From Micromussa lordhowensis (lineage: Eukaryota; Cnidaria; Anthozoa; Scleractinia; Lobophylliidae), in contig OZ026601.1 in NCBI GenBank assembly GCA_964020085.1, positions 28,672,118 to 28,736,117 on the forward strand: 64,000 nucleotides of DNA, given 5' to 3'. Numbering within the stretch: the stretch's first letter is position 1; every line of letters begins with the position of its first letter. A program made the position numbers and the translations under genes. The notes under the pieces are model-generated. The model saw only the letters and a list, made by a program, of their open reading frames with translations, had not been told where the DNA came from and did no database searches. Below are positions 47,701 through 50,619 of the stretch, one piece after another.

Positions 47701-50293
47701 CTCGCCACATGCAAATTTGCATAAACCGCGTTATTTACATGCCAGCCAAAATATTGGCTAACACGCGCGGGTCGATCTGCCTCAATTCATTTAAAACTTC
47801 TTCTGGCATAACAACCACTTTTTGTTTGCCTTTTGTCGCCCCAAGTACAAAGACTTGTTTGTCTTTCTCGGAAATCTTCCACATTTTATTTTCTTTTTTG
47901 TTTCTTTGAGTCATTGCTCCTTTACGACTGCGACCCATTGCTTTCTATATAGACGGCACATTTATTCAATAGAAAATAATTCTATGTCACAAAACAAGAA
48001 CCTGTGTTTTAACCTTACACACATATATGATGAGGGGTTCTGTGTCACAAAAAAATTGTGGCATCATAGGCTCGTGACACGAGCCTGGGCGAGTGTCACG
48101 AGCCTAGGATATCACAAAAATTTTGTGACACAGAACCCTCATCATATATGTGTGTTTTTCCATTATTTATTTGTTTGTTTACTTATATTTCAGTTAATCA
48201 GTGTGGTCTTTACTTTGGGTTTTCATCTATCTTGTCACTGTCGTCTTCATCTTTTACTTTTTGATAGTCACTATCAATTTTTTCAGGGTCCCAGGTAGGG
48301 TCATCATCATCATGCCACCTAGTGTTTTTCTCATCAGTCTCCTCTTCATTAACATCCTCATCCTGTTCTGTTGGTTGATCCATAGACTTTGTAGGGCTGA
48401 TGTCCTCTGTTTCAACAACTGGTTCAGTTTGGACAGCTTAAATATCAAAAAATATGAAAGAAAAACAAATAAAAAATTACAAAATGATAAAATTAGTATA
48501 GGGTGCCTGAAAAAGATATCCCTGAGAAAATAAATTTTGTCAGATTAATCATTTTCAACTTTTGGACAGGATGGGTGTAGTCTTACCAGCATTAACCATA
48601 AAAAGACAATTCTGCTCTTGAATTTCTTGGAAGGTTTGAACCCACTGTTCTTGGTTAGATGAAAGTTTGTTCTTTAACCGGGTCACTTTAGCTTTCAGCC
48701 GAGTTATTTCTGTTTTCATGGCCTTGCATAATTCACAGGGAGCTACCTAAAAAAAAAATATTATATTTTACATGACTACAGATCCTATCATGAAATAGAG
48801 AGAGGGGTGATAAGTTCAGATACATTTATAAATGCAATCTTTTGTTTAGGTAATTGCTGTAGCTTGCGAGTATACAATTATTATTTATAAGTCAGAGTAT
48901 ACATACCTCGAGCAACTCTTGATCTTCTACTTGGTTTGGTATTTCATCTGTACACATAACCTCATCCCTATAGGCCACATCCTCTGCTGGTGCTCCCTCT
49001 CCAGCCACTAACAGCAACCCTTCTGTCTGAAGTCTCTCGTCAACATGCATCATCGCCTCACCTTGGGCTCCATCATTAGCCACAAGCATCACCTCTTTGT
49101 TGTGAAGCCCCTTGTCAGTCACCTGTGCCATTAACACCTCATCTGCCTTAGCCTCCTCAGTTTTCTGTGTCACTTCTGCCTGAGCTCCATCATCAGCCAC
49201 CAGCTTCATATCCTCATCATGAACCCCTTCGTAGGCCACCTGCATCATCTCTGCCTGAGCCTCATCCACTTCAGTGGTATGGACCCCCCCAACAGCTTGC
49301 AACCCTAAGCCATCCTGCAGCTCAACATTCTCCTGTATCTCCTGATTTTCTTCAAACTCAGCAGTTCCTGGCTCCGTATTTGTAACTTGACTCTGTTCTG
49401 CCATAACCTCATTAAGAATCTGTCAGGCAGAATAGTATGAAGAAATCAACCGATCAAAATTCAACTGAAATTTGAGTAAAAAATTTAATTGAGAGACTTT
49501 ATGCTCATGAAGCCTCATTCACAGATATTTATTGAAAAAAATCACAGTTTCAAATAAAAACATTCTGTGCAGAGAAGTTTGAGGTTTGAAAAATTCACAG
49601 AGACCATTAGATTAATTTTATAATCCTGAGGAAAATGTCAATAGCAGTTTCATGCCATTATCGAAAGTAAATTTAATTAAATAAATGATACAAAAGTTTA
49701 ATTGTAAAGGACAAAAGGCACAAATCAAAACAACAGCATACTTAAACAACAATTACCCCATTCACATCAAACAATGGCTACTGAGATAGATAAATTATGT
49801 TTAGAAGGAAACATGAAAACGTTTTGTCTTCTACTTTCTCTGCCAGACAAAACCTTATCAATAAACTTTATGATTTTTTTTTTCAATTATTGTCAAAACG
49901 AGATAAAGAGAGATTTTGTTCATGAATACCATAAAAATAACACCTACACTTGCACTTCAAGCGAACAATAAATCCACGAATGCAACTCACCCGTCGACGA
50001 CTTCTTTCACTGAGGGAAACAGAGGCTTTCTTCCAAATCGTTGGCACAGATCCCGGCTTTAGGCGTCTCTCGATTCCTTTTACATATACCGAACGAGTGA
50101 AACAGTCGTTGGTAAAATGAAGAGAGCATATGCCAAATGTTCCTTTCGGCTGGAAATGTTTCCTGTGTTGGCTGACAAATCTTTTCCACATCGCACGTTC
50201 GCTGCCCGTACCAGGAGAGGTATGAATTGATATTCCCAACTCTTTATCAGCTACCCTGTCACAATCCTGCACTACACAACGCCTTGGAGGCAT
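23760..50293 (-). CDS. THAP-domain DDE transposase, 11 exons, 952 aa, intron 4 hosts a Polinton
   Basis: Exons: 50293-49991, 49419-48907, 48746-48587, 48436-48214, 27177-26640, 26242-26029, 25548-25297, 25053-24891, 24715-24567, 24467-24270 and 23905-23760. All have GT/AG borders and matching phases; they total 2,859 nt with no internal stop. Residues 1-90 are a THAP zinc finger (C6-x4-C11, C56-x2-H59, then SVPTIW). Exon 2 is Glu-rich; exon 3 is a coiled coil; exon 4 is acidic. The DDE core has a Cys-x2-Cys (SECSNCGETF) then catalytic candidates in GDGRHDS (about D547), ISDRH (about D614) and SCLEGYHS (about E769). The tail has CGKPRRGH-x5-C. THAP would bind the termini and the DDE core would cut and paste. 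Exon 4 exists in three copies because of the tandem repeat; including extra copies would shift the frame. Confidence 0.8.
24186..24212. repeat. C-rich tract
   Basis: Runs of C broken by TT in an intron of the transposase. A likely length-unstable site. Confidence 0.5.
27313..27533 (+). repeat. Polinton left TIR: 139-bp hairpin plus promoter segment
   Basis: 27313-27451 is itself a near-palindrome: ACACACATATATGATGAG at one side returns inverted as CTCATCATATATGTGTGT at the other, with arms of about 63 bp. The remaining 82 bp hold a TATA-like TCTATATAG 9 bp before the ATGG that starts polymerase B. The repeat ends exactly within that ATGG. Confidence 0.9.
27530..31275 (+). pseudogene. polB: Protein-primed DNA polymerase B, two frameshifts
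   Basis: About 1,250 codons. The N-terminal region has a conserved block (LNIQNRDNECLRWAIRAALF) and a CxxC zinc motif (FCERCLHGYSKREL...H...C). Exo I is VYADFECLV at about 28627. A zinc/His-Me-like insert follows (CHICNKSL, CLFCADP, RDHDHMTGNYRGAAHNECN), then Exo II FHNLKGYDGHLL. The polymerase motifs are YLDANNLYGWAMSLPLP (A), NNSVFGKTMEN (B) and YTDTDSLIL (C). The frame changes near 29570-29590 and again at a run of nine A at about 31011; the last segment ends TLAYGHF...Y at 31275. The gene starts at the TIR edge and converges on the integrase with a 26-bp tail overlap. The breaks may be sequencing errors, but as given the gene is interrupted. Confidence 0.9.
31250..32236 (-). CDS. Retroviral-type integrase, 328 aa
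   Basis: The catalytic core shows D73 (HQADLLFL), D138 (LQVDPGREF) and E173 (IVERFNCTLAERL), giving a D-x34-E spacing close to the classical DD35E. An N-terminal helical segment precedes the core, and a C-terminal SH3/chromo-like region reads DPIWSLKVYQVV...GFVREELLVVP. The enzyme would insert element DNA and produce 5-6 bp target duplications, consistent with TTTTC at the element ends. The frame is intact. It is the first of a run of minus-strand genes. Confidence 0.92.
   Translation of the reverse strand: MDAKLAKIYYSPQGYWKGVSAIKKLAEAAKVPENVTKQWLYKQAIWQIYLPAPRYVPRPKFDVAAPNSVHQADLLFLPHDKPPRSRKVYKYALTVVDIASRYKEAEPLTSKDSEEVAKAFQSIYKRGPLTWPQMLQVDPGREFMGGVTKEMEKHKTYIRRGRTEIHRDQAIVERFNCTLAERLFGHQYAMEMLMEEGKRSTEWVKRLPDVVGALNNEVTSLDGKKPAIAIKDKSVSSKPSTKYNRPVGLAEKKLPPLINVRYLYQPGELEGGTKRATDPIWSLKVYQVVENRTKQNEPVVYYLSDGPKRGFVREELLVVPPNTQLPPA
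32258..32686 (-). CDS. Polinton protein of unknown function, 142 aa, hydrophobic ends
   Basis: MANIAMMIGGAVLNAAAFTG at the N-terminus is membrane-like; the middle is charged and helical; the C-terminus is LLFVGGGALAVAYAAFRFL, a second membrane-like segment. Small membrane proteins are usual in Polintons (lytic or virion membrane roles have been proposed for the class), but I cannot name this one. Same direction as the integrase, 21 bp away. Confidence 0.65.
   Translation of the reverse strand: MANIAMMIGGAVLNAAAFTGGNYLAKFLAGDNGKAALDEKTRHDKALEAYQSAMAKYSRERTQLLDWINTNEEIKEHAQKNFTNTDYAFKLYNQAHPDQRLTLPKAPNFSDMYQPSELQKQGELLFVGGGALAVAYAAFRFL
32707..32922 (-). CDS. Small Polinton membrane protein, 71 aa
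   Basis: MSDNKLVKTIMEAATLTGLA then a glycine/alanine hydrophobic stretch, a polar middle, and a second weak hydrophobic segment. Start follows TAATATAACC. Function unknown; position and size suggest a virion or membrane component. Confidence 0.6.
   Translation of the reverse strand: MSDNKLVKTIMEAATLTGLAAAIGWIAKKTVKQNITQDPSGSLENYAKFTAVMSGSIALKRYLEDQKILPD
33059..33442 (-). CDS. Polinton membrane-anchored protein with PVEPT repeats, 127 aa
   Basis: N-terminal 55 residues are basic and Lys/Ala-rich; then a single membrane segment (WLSGISIFLSIVGIYY) and a C-terminal tail with three PTPVEP repeats caused by a 15-bp tandem repeat (33098-33140). Unknown function. Start MADSQQ after AATATACA. Confidence 0.6.
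   Translation of the reverse strand: MADSQQVTSQTPTTKTKNPKRVAAGKAIAEKTRLAREAQKKALDEANAIIANKKAPEATPEVTPEAAAITTTQWLSGISIFLSIVGIYYKREEIKALFAKKPPPVEPTPVEPTPVEPKKEGRIRNMD
33483..34016 (-). CDS. Polinton protein of unknown function, 177 aa
   Basis: Chosen start is ATG at 34016 (MAEQNAPELADVMKMLEVEP). Mostly helical: LREQLAILVSTGKCKQ, EVMRAHKRYETYVGAKTTE, then a hydrophobic SGGLALRCGRMLAVANAFL. The last residues carry a duplicated SNAEQSSVTA from a tandem repeat of about 33 bp. I recognise no domain. Confidence 0.55.
   Translation of the reverse strand: MAEQNAPELADVMKMLEVEPAQPIEAPGPDIPALREQLAILVSTGKCKQAIGTQLTHDEVKRLSEKEVMRAHKRYETYVGAKTTETLIDSFLSFATKALGVVVRLKDADALHAELKNDYIITKELFSLSGGLALRCGRMLAVANAFLITAKHVDFSNAEQSSVTAVSNAEQSSVTAE
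34042..34329 (-). CDS. Polinton protein of unknown function, 95 aa
   Basis: MMEQQFEKAEQILSWREMKP, followed by aromatic beta-type sequence (ATYKYHGIECRGKNSYYKP) and ending in YQYPVFMFAN. No named family. It lies 9 bp after the capsid/ATPase stop in the same direction and is likely cotranscribed. Confidence 0.5.
   Translation of the reverse strand: MMEQQFEKAEQILSWREMKPGATYKYHGIECRGKNSYYKPISVVTLETKDGVKMYYAPPSLYWDLTRRAKTSYIRYEGLQNSTSGYQYPVFMFAN
34339..35964 (-). CDS. Fused major capsid protein (truncated) and FtsK/HerA-type packaging ATPase, 541 aa
   Basis: Residues 1 to about 330 resemble a Polinton double jelly-roll capsid protein: ITFNPSEANPGEALNVHVPK, SGGHANNFLVQDVSRALVDK, then the second-barrel entry ITINGSPNMIYNNGIERRDIW. 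The usual C-terminal part of the second barrel is not present. From about 340 the sequence is a packaging ATPase: Walker A GPTNSGKT at about 357-364, Walker B TLIILDDC at about 431, and VMAQQLSS sensor-type motif. These are normally separate genes for shell building and DNA packaging. The join (MKEEGKPQFMNLEKF) is in frame, so either a deletion fused two genes or this is a natural fusion. Start is ATG at 35964; it is divergent from the 36004 gene. Confidence 0.75.
   Translation of the reverse strand: MSVQDALHPEKTKKIIRAMKAPRAVKRITFNPSEANPGEALNVHVPKLNVNEVLVPNSLALIFDIDLSGGHANNFLVQDVSRALVDKLVVKFEGTILEETVGHDIYKTFSDLFLPGEQRDNMAPEGIQSEDLCKIRSNSGDKKTSGVDAEKKLNEVYSNKYRINLDHQILTDHGVFYPQALYSDLVFEVTLAPASQVVRGSDPTKLKYKLRNIQLEYDMIRSEGLAKEATSIYTSGKDFLYDHVVRDKVIPIDRETATRINVKVNAQRRSLKGILLLFMESYAAGARDSEKYIYPDIKKISITINGSPNMIYNNGIERRDIWREVSRFFMKEEGKPQFMNLEKFYTDDIPFNALIAGPTNSGKTHFLVKQLCGPFRGKFDYIVLICPTFAHNRTLYRFAEKDPFVYIIICEQHQVETWLKLASFAFEGDNTLIILDDCASSKDVKNRTGELVKLTFSARHVGISVWVMAQQLSSIAKPFRENVAAIVIFYTPSAKTRKAIFEEYAGELSVGELKQMVSRLKARKFGHLIFSLRPPYRIEEM
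35965..36003. promoter_or_regulatory. 39-bp divergent intergenic region
   Basis: AT-only tract (AAAAAAAATAATTTC, AATTAAATAA) between the start codons of the capsid/ATPase and the 36004 gene; must hold both promoters. Confidence 0.45.
36004..37072 (+). pseudogene. Polinton coiled-coil/membrane protein, frame broken near 36365
   Basis: First frame (36004-36381): acidic N-terminus, then ALNFIKSRFPKADFKRMDPI, TFSKKGTREDIVSLGPKGG and a stop. Second frame (to 37072): long coiled coil (residues Glu/Arg/Lys-rich, 36400-36750), then ...KKNGVTVTAIFIAAGVTIGA, two Gly/Ala hydrophobic segments and WLLILAAVVFIFEKY at the end. I believe related cnidarian copies have extra coiled-coil sequence between these halves, so an internal deletion out of frame is likely. 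Function unknown; membrane location inferred. Its stop overlaps the stop of the 77-aa gene in TTAA. Confidence 0.6.
37069..37302 (-). CDS. Small Polinton tail-anchored protein, 77 aa
   Basis: Start taken at MEGGPPKINPPNSHPSNP (37302); a GTG-started extension to 37350 is possible and would overlap the upstream gene. The N-terminus is Pro/Lys/Glu-rich and unstructured; the C-terminus is a membrane anchor (ALIIGGVAFAALLLLVLR). Unknown function. Confidence 0.55.
   Translation of the reverse strand: MEGGPPKINPPNSHPSNPIHKAAMAAQEPKPASKTQRPEIETTEKTVSEETPQHEINKTALIIGGVAFAALLLLVLR
37340..38671 (-). CDS. Large Polinton protein of unknown function, 443 aa
   Basis: Start at MKGRQPTLAKIDASKKRAWA (38671), 21 bp from the divergent penton start. 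Conserved-looking blocks are WPQQLNLAVFCATQGCGIS, VRAFYRFHVYFTVRRILFQM, YDVASYKRICAEFGIDP and NLAVCPGAWLMPASMIIN. Intact frame. I have a sense of similar proteins in other cnidarian genomes, but no assigned role. Its pairing with the penton gene suggests a virion component, which is inference. Confidence 0.6.
   Translation of the reverse strand: MKGRQPTLAKIDASKKRAWAEFTAQFPNADKRQFYAQAYSDDKGNITGSEIFLKGGHSVSGLDRKYWSPKMKAALGLEGVEGFPYQLSPLRTKNALPIPTVDFTGAAPSIKKIFNNPINIYVTPDSFFVVKLREIFQQTRIRHNSAAEAKRWLGGPNMSYWPQQLNLAVFCATQGCGISREIFDSGLDLSPQVRAFYRFHVYFTVRRILFQMGGIQSISALPGDPTFNLSGNRYDVASYKRICAEFGIDPTSDFRFTSRKNHGLGDVYIGLSGHGPMKTGAEYPGGFYKFADEGGKAKDGNLLAFIELDGVAFSQCDWFAPNKTSGLTQAGLARINQSVEAFVYCILGAQVNVRSSIIGTGGRAKEAQTEFLTLMEDAIRQPDLAKSVQRYQLAVDEANVRLNLAVCPGAWLMPASMIINTKSTVGYNNRLKQAVPGMKRREQ
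38672..38692. promoter_or_regulatory. 21-bp bidirectional promoter with mirrored TATA motifs
   Basis: The whole gap between two divergent ATGs reads TTTATAT, five to seven bases, ATATAAA. Each TATA-like box abuts its start codon, so transcripts would have almost no leader or start inside the partner gene. Confidence 0.5.
38693..39364 (+). CDS. Putative penton (minor capsid) protein, 223 aa
   Basis: MVFLTIVTQKNGETIYFGEP start, then RYPTSYFIHCNLIDAKQNF, VRGKPYEKVSYE and the terminal SITVSVRDENGELFDFNGF...LE pattern. An ending of the type D-x-x-G-x-x-F-x-F-x-G is typical of Polinton/adintovirus single jelly-roll vertex proteins. Length fits that family. The tandem duplication starts inside codon 5-6 of this gene (38707). 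Confidence 0.6.
   Translation: MVFLTIVTQKNGETIYFGEPIPQVHFMKLISCSLYNSWHNLKKEGSAVLGDEKKDHSVSVGKINPGHYTLESMAQEIANIFKSYGQRLDTKTNTPFGQLEITNLGTKPIKLDRDLADLFGVKRELGRTTHVKYLRYPTSYFIHCNLIDAKQNFFNNKRSDLLAKLDVRGKPYEKVSYEASPQQPLRGCSTSSHVNSITVSVRDENGELFDFNGFPLEFVLEMN
39380..40000 (+). CDS. Polinton membrane-active-type protein, 206 aa
   Basis: MPSENVLPSAPPENIYPQII start; a basic helix (NVTKKYKRAKKVVNLS); then a long Gly/Ala/Ser hydrophobic region (AAGSSVLSAVFSSASFGSAL, GGLGGGFAIASPGLIIAS); then a charged helical C-terminus. It follows the penton by 15 bp in the same direction. Function unknown; a virion membrane-interacting protein is possible. Confidence 0.6.
   Translation: MPSENVLPSAPPENIYPQIIPPDFRMQKVNEIASNLNKEVEHYRNVTKKYKRAKKVVNLSAAGSSVLSAVFSSASFGSALSIVGLPATIPLGGLGGGFAIASPGLIIASKKLDSKIKKHQEIVTLAIAKRDTVDRLMSKAMTDNIMTDNEFQLIMDEFSQYNVLKQAVRAKITRQSSKLDVDKIRKEERSKVETEFRKKINALAAD
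40035..40112. promoter_or_regulatory. Cluster of TGACG/CACGCGTGAC motifs
   Basis: GCGTGACGCG, GTCACGCGTGAC and GCGTGACGTGAC occur within 70 bp, forming overlapping inverted repeats (GCGTGAC/GTCACGC). Looks like binding sites or an origin-type element between genes. Inference only. Confidence 0.4.
40121..40252 (+). ncRNA. Candidate structured RNA, closing stem with four internal hairpins (copy 1)
   Basis: GGGAGGTGCTC (40121-40131) pairs perfectly with GAGCACCTCCC (40242-40252). Inside lie, in order: CCTAGCC/GGCTAGG (40149-40164), GCCGC/GCGGC (40173-40189), ACTCAG/CTGAGT (40207-40221) and GAGATCCC/GGGATCTC (40223-40240). The region is GC-rich within an AT-rich genome and has no ORF with domain features. 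A run of ten T follows at about 40469-40478, a possible Pol III end. Strand cannot be settled from inverted repeats alone. I do not recognise the family. Confidence 0.5.
40510..40632 (+). CDS. Very small Polinton frame, 40 aa
   Basis: ACATATAAAATG context like the other capsid-region genes, then MIVLIHTIWHAITELLLPSW and a basic amphipathic C-terminus. Kept because of the TATAAAATG start pattern shared with the penton gene and because it is retained. Function unknown. Confidence 0.4.
   Translation: MIVLIHTIWHAITELLLPSWQKEIRDITHEVVNSMKEAKK
40775..41065 (-). CDS. Small Polinton membrane protein, 96 aa
   Basis: Start ATG at 41065. N-terminal hydrophobic region (LKASCLLVSISVSASCLLIS) contains a tandem 30-bp duplication giving CLL-SISVSAS twice; then an acidic segment and a basic C-terminal helix (RAEKRLLKILNEREK). 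Single-pass membrane protein by appearance. Unknown function. Confidence 0.5.
   Translation of the reverse strand: MGLVLKASCLLVSISVSASCLLISISVSASLGVIAKYFDPKKEEDAIASPDDIYEDSDADIVVIEAGGKEIILSIRAEKRLLKILNEREKSSSLYI
41139..41342 (-). CDS. Right-terminal Polinton protein, 67 aa, basic
   Basis: MGRSRKGAMTQRNKKENKMW start lies exactly at the inner TIR edge, so it has the same promoter as polymerase B. The rest reads KQVFVLGATKGKQKVVVMPE then LRQIDPRVLANILAGM. The basic N-terminus suggests nucleic acid binding; unproven. Confidence 0.55.
   Translation of the reverse strand: MGRSRKGAMTQRNKKENKMWKISEKDKQVFVLGATKGKQKVVVMPEEVLNELRQIDPRVLANILAGM
41339..41559 (-). repeat. Polinton right TIR (copy 1)
   Basis: Inverted copy of 27313-27533, about 99 percent identical. 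It ends in the ATGG that starts the 67-aa protein gene, so both terminal genes share one promoter sequence. Confidence 0.9.
41618..41840 (-). other. Extra copy of transposase exon 4 (unit 1)
   Basis: Lies only 59 bp outside the Polinton right end. It has the same splice sites as the unit 3 copy. The exon 3 donor fragment AATGCTG/GTAAGA is also present just upstream, at 41991-41997 on the minus strand, but the rest of exon 3 is absent in units 1 and 2. Confidence 0.75.
42005..42662 (+). pseudogene. Penton gene copy 2, start codon lost
   Basis: Identical to the penton coding sequence from its fifth to sixth codon on, but preceded by the duplication junction, so no native start or promoter. An internal ATG at 42069 could give 197 residues. 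Confidence 0.8.
42678..43298 (+). CDS. 206-aa Polinton protein, copy 2
   Basis: Same as 39380-40000, shifted by 3,298 bp, including its upstream 15-bp spacer. Full-length frame. Confidence 0.6.
   Translation: MPSENVLPSAPPENIYPQIIPPDFRMQKVNEIASNLNKEVEHYRNVTKKYKRAKKVVNLSAAGSSVLSAVFSSASFGSALSIVGLPATIPLGGLGGGFAIASPGLIIASKKLDSKIKKHQEIVTLAIAKRDTVDRLMSKAMTDNIMTDNEFQLIMDEFSQYNVLKQAVRAKITRQSSKLDVDKIRKEERSKVETEFRKKINALAAD
43419..43550 (+). ncRNA. Candidate structured RNA, copy 2
   Basis: Copy of 40121-40252 with all five helices preserved. Confidence 0.45.
43808..43930 (+). CDS. 40-aa frame, copy 2
   Basis: Copy of 40510-40632 including its TATAAAATG context. Confidence 0.35.
   Translation: MIVLIHTIWHAITELLLPSWQKEIRDITHEVVNSMKEAKK
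44073..44363 (-). CDS. 96-aa membrane protein, copy 2
   Basis: Copy of 40775-41065, intact. Confidence 0.45.
   Translation of the reverse strand: MGLVLKASCLLVSISVSASCLLISISVSASLGVIAKYFDPKKEEDAIASPDDIYEDSDADIVVIEAGGKEIILSIRAEKRLLKILNEREKSSSLYI
44437..44640 (-). CDS. 67-aa basic protein, copy 2
   Basis: Copy of 41139-41342 with its TIR promoter. Confidence 0.5.
   Translation of the reverse strand: MGRSRKGAMTQRNKKENKMWKISEKDKQVFVLGATKGKQKVVVMPEEVLNELRQIDPRVLANILAGM
44637..44857 (-). repeat. Polinton right TIR, copy 2
   Basis: Copy of 41339-41559. It could pair with the left TIR to define a longer alternative element. Confidence 0.9.
44916..45138 (-). other. Extra copy of transposase exon 4 (unit 2)
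   Basis: 223-nt exon with intact acceptor and GTAAAG donor, reading TEPVVETEDISPTKSMDQ and onward. A further copy is at 41618-41840 (unit 1); 48214-48436 (unit 3) is the one adjoining full exon 3. Each extra copy adds 223 nt, not a multiple of three. Confidence 0.75.
45303..45960 (+). pseudogene. Penton gene copy 3, start codon lost
   Basis: As copy 2; internal ATG at 45367. Confidence 0.8.
45976..46596 (+). CDS. 206-aa Polinton protein, copy 3
   Basis: Same as 39380-40000, shifted by 6,596 bp. Confidence 0.6.
   Translation: MPSENVLPSAPPENIYPQIIPPDFRMQKVNEIASNLNKEVEHYRNVTKKYKRAKKVVNLSAAGSSVLSAVFSSASFGSALSIVGLPATIPLGGLGGGFAIASPGLIIASKKLDSKIKKHQEIVTLAIAKRDTVDRLMSKAMTDNIMTDNEFQLIMDEFSQYNVLKQAVRAKITRQSSKLDVDKIRKEERSKVETEFRKKINALAAD
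46717..46848 (+). ncRNA. Candidate structured RNA, copy 3
   Basis: Copy of 40121-40252 with all helices preserved. Confidence 0.45.
47106..47228 (+). CDS. 40-aa frame, copy 3
   Basis: Copy of 40510-40632. Confidence 0.35.
   Translation: MIVLIHTIWHAITELLLPSWQKEIRDITHEVVNSMKEAKK
47371..47661 (-). CDS. 96-aa membrane protein, copy 3
   Basis: Copy of 40775-41065, intact. Confidence 0.45.
   Translation of the reverse strand: MGLVLKASCLLVSISVSASCLLISISVSASLGVIAKYFDPKKEEDAIASPDDIYEDSDADIVVIEAGGKEIILSIRAEKRLLKILNEREKSSSLYI
47735..47938 (-). CDS. 67-aa basic protein, copy 3
   Basis: Copy of 41139-41342 with its TIR promoter. Confidence 0.5.
   Translation of the reverse strand: MGRSRKGAMTQRNKKENKMWKISEKDKQVFVLGATKGKQKVVVMPEEVLNELRQIDPRVLANILAGM
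47935..48155 (-). repeat. Polinton right TIR, copy 3
   Basis: Copy of 41339-41559. Confidence 0.9.
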
Positions 50294-50382
50294 TCTGCCC
50301 GCAGATTATCTTTTAAAACACGTTGAGAGACCTCGTACTTCTCACAAATCCCATACAAAATTAGCCACGTTGGTTTGTTGAG

Positions 50383-50400
50383 GTGCGCATATGACGTCAC
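50383..50400 (-). promoter_or_regulatory. 18-bp CRE-containing motif (right copy)
   Basis: Exact inverted copy of 21821-21838, about 90 bp upstream of the transposase ATG at 50293, in the same orientation relative to its gene. Confidence 0.6.
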
Positions 50401-50588
50401 TTCCGAAAGGCTCAATCTAGTGCCAACTCTTTTGGGCACACTCGGCCATTTTTGAATCGAGTAATGGCGGGCTTCCAAAACCGAAAAACAACGTTAAAAT
50501 AATCAAACTTCCCGTGCGAATATTGCGATAAAACTTGGCATGGTAAGTGTTTGTTACTTCTAGTTTCCAAAAGTACAAAGAAAAGGCA

Positions 50589-50615
50589 ATGCGAAATTTT
50601 GATCATAGTGGCACT
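50589..50615 (-). repeat. Right terminal inverted repeat of the TTAA element
   Basis: Inverted counterpart of 21596-21622, followed outward by TTAA (50616-50619). Confidence 0.75.
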
Positions 50616-50619
50616 TTAA

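Larger units (their letters stand above)
38707..48599. repeat. Three tandem copies of a 3,298-bp segment
   Basis: Units start at 38707, 42005 and 45303. Every gene, intergenic block and the right TIR recur at exactly +3298 and +6596, and all translated frames are identical between copies. Each unit runs from the fifth to sixth codon of the penton gene, through the right Polinton end, about 430 bp of flanking transposase intron, exon 4, and the last bases of exon 3. Junction 42003/42005 joins CCAT to AATTGTC through a single T that matches neither original flank. Confidence 0.95.
21596..50615. mobile_element. TTAA-flanked DNA transposon (Kolobok-like) with P2X7-type passenger gene, containing nested Polinton
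   Basis: Left end TTAA at 21592-21595 then AGTGCCACTACGACGAAAAT; right end is the inverted AGTGCCACTATGATCAAAAT followed by TTAA at 50616-50619. Inside are two convergent genes: a P2X7 ballast-domain gene (plus) near the left end and a THAP-DDE transposase (minus) reading from the right end. Without the Polinton (about 14.2 kb) and the two extra 3,298-bp units, the element would be about 8.2 kb. THAP domain plus DDE plus TTAA targets is known for Kolobok transposons; calling this one Kolobok is inference. It sits in an exon of a DUF7869 gene. Confidence 0.75.
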
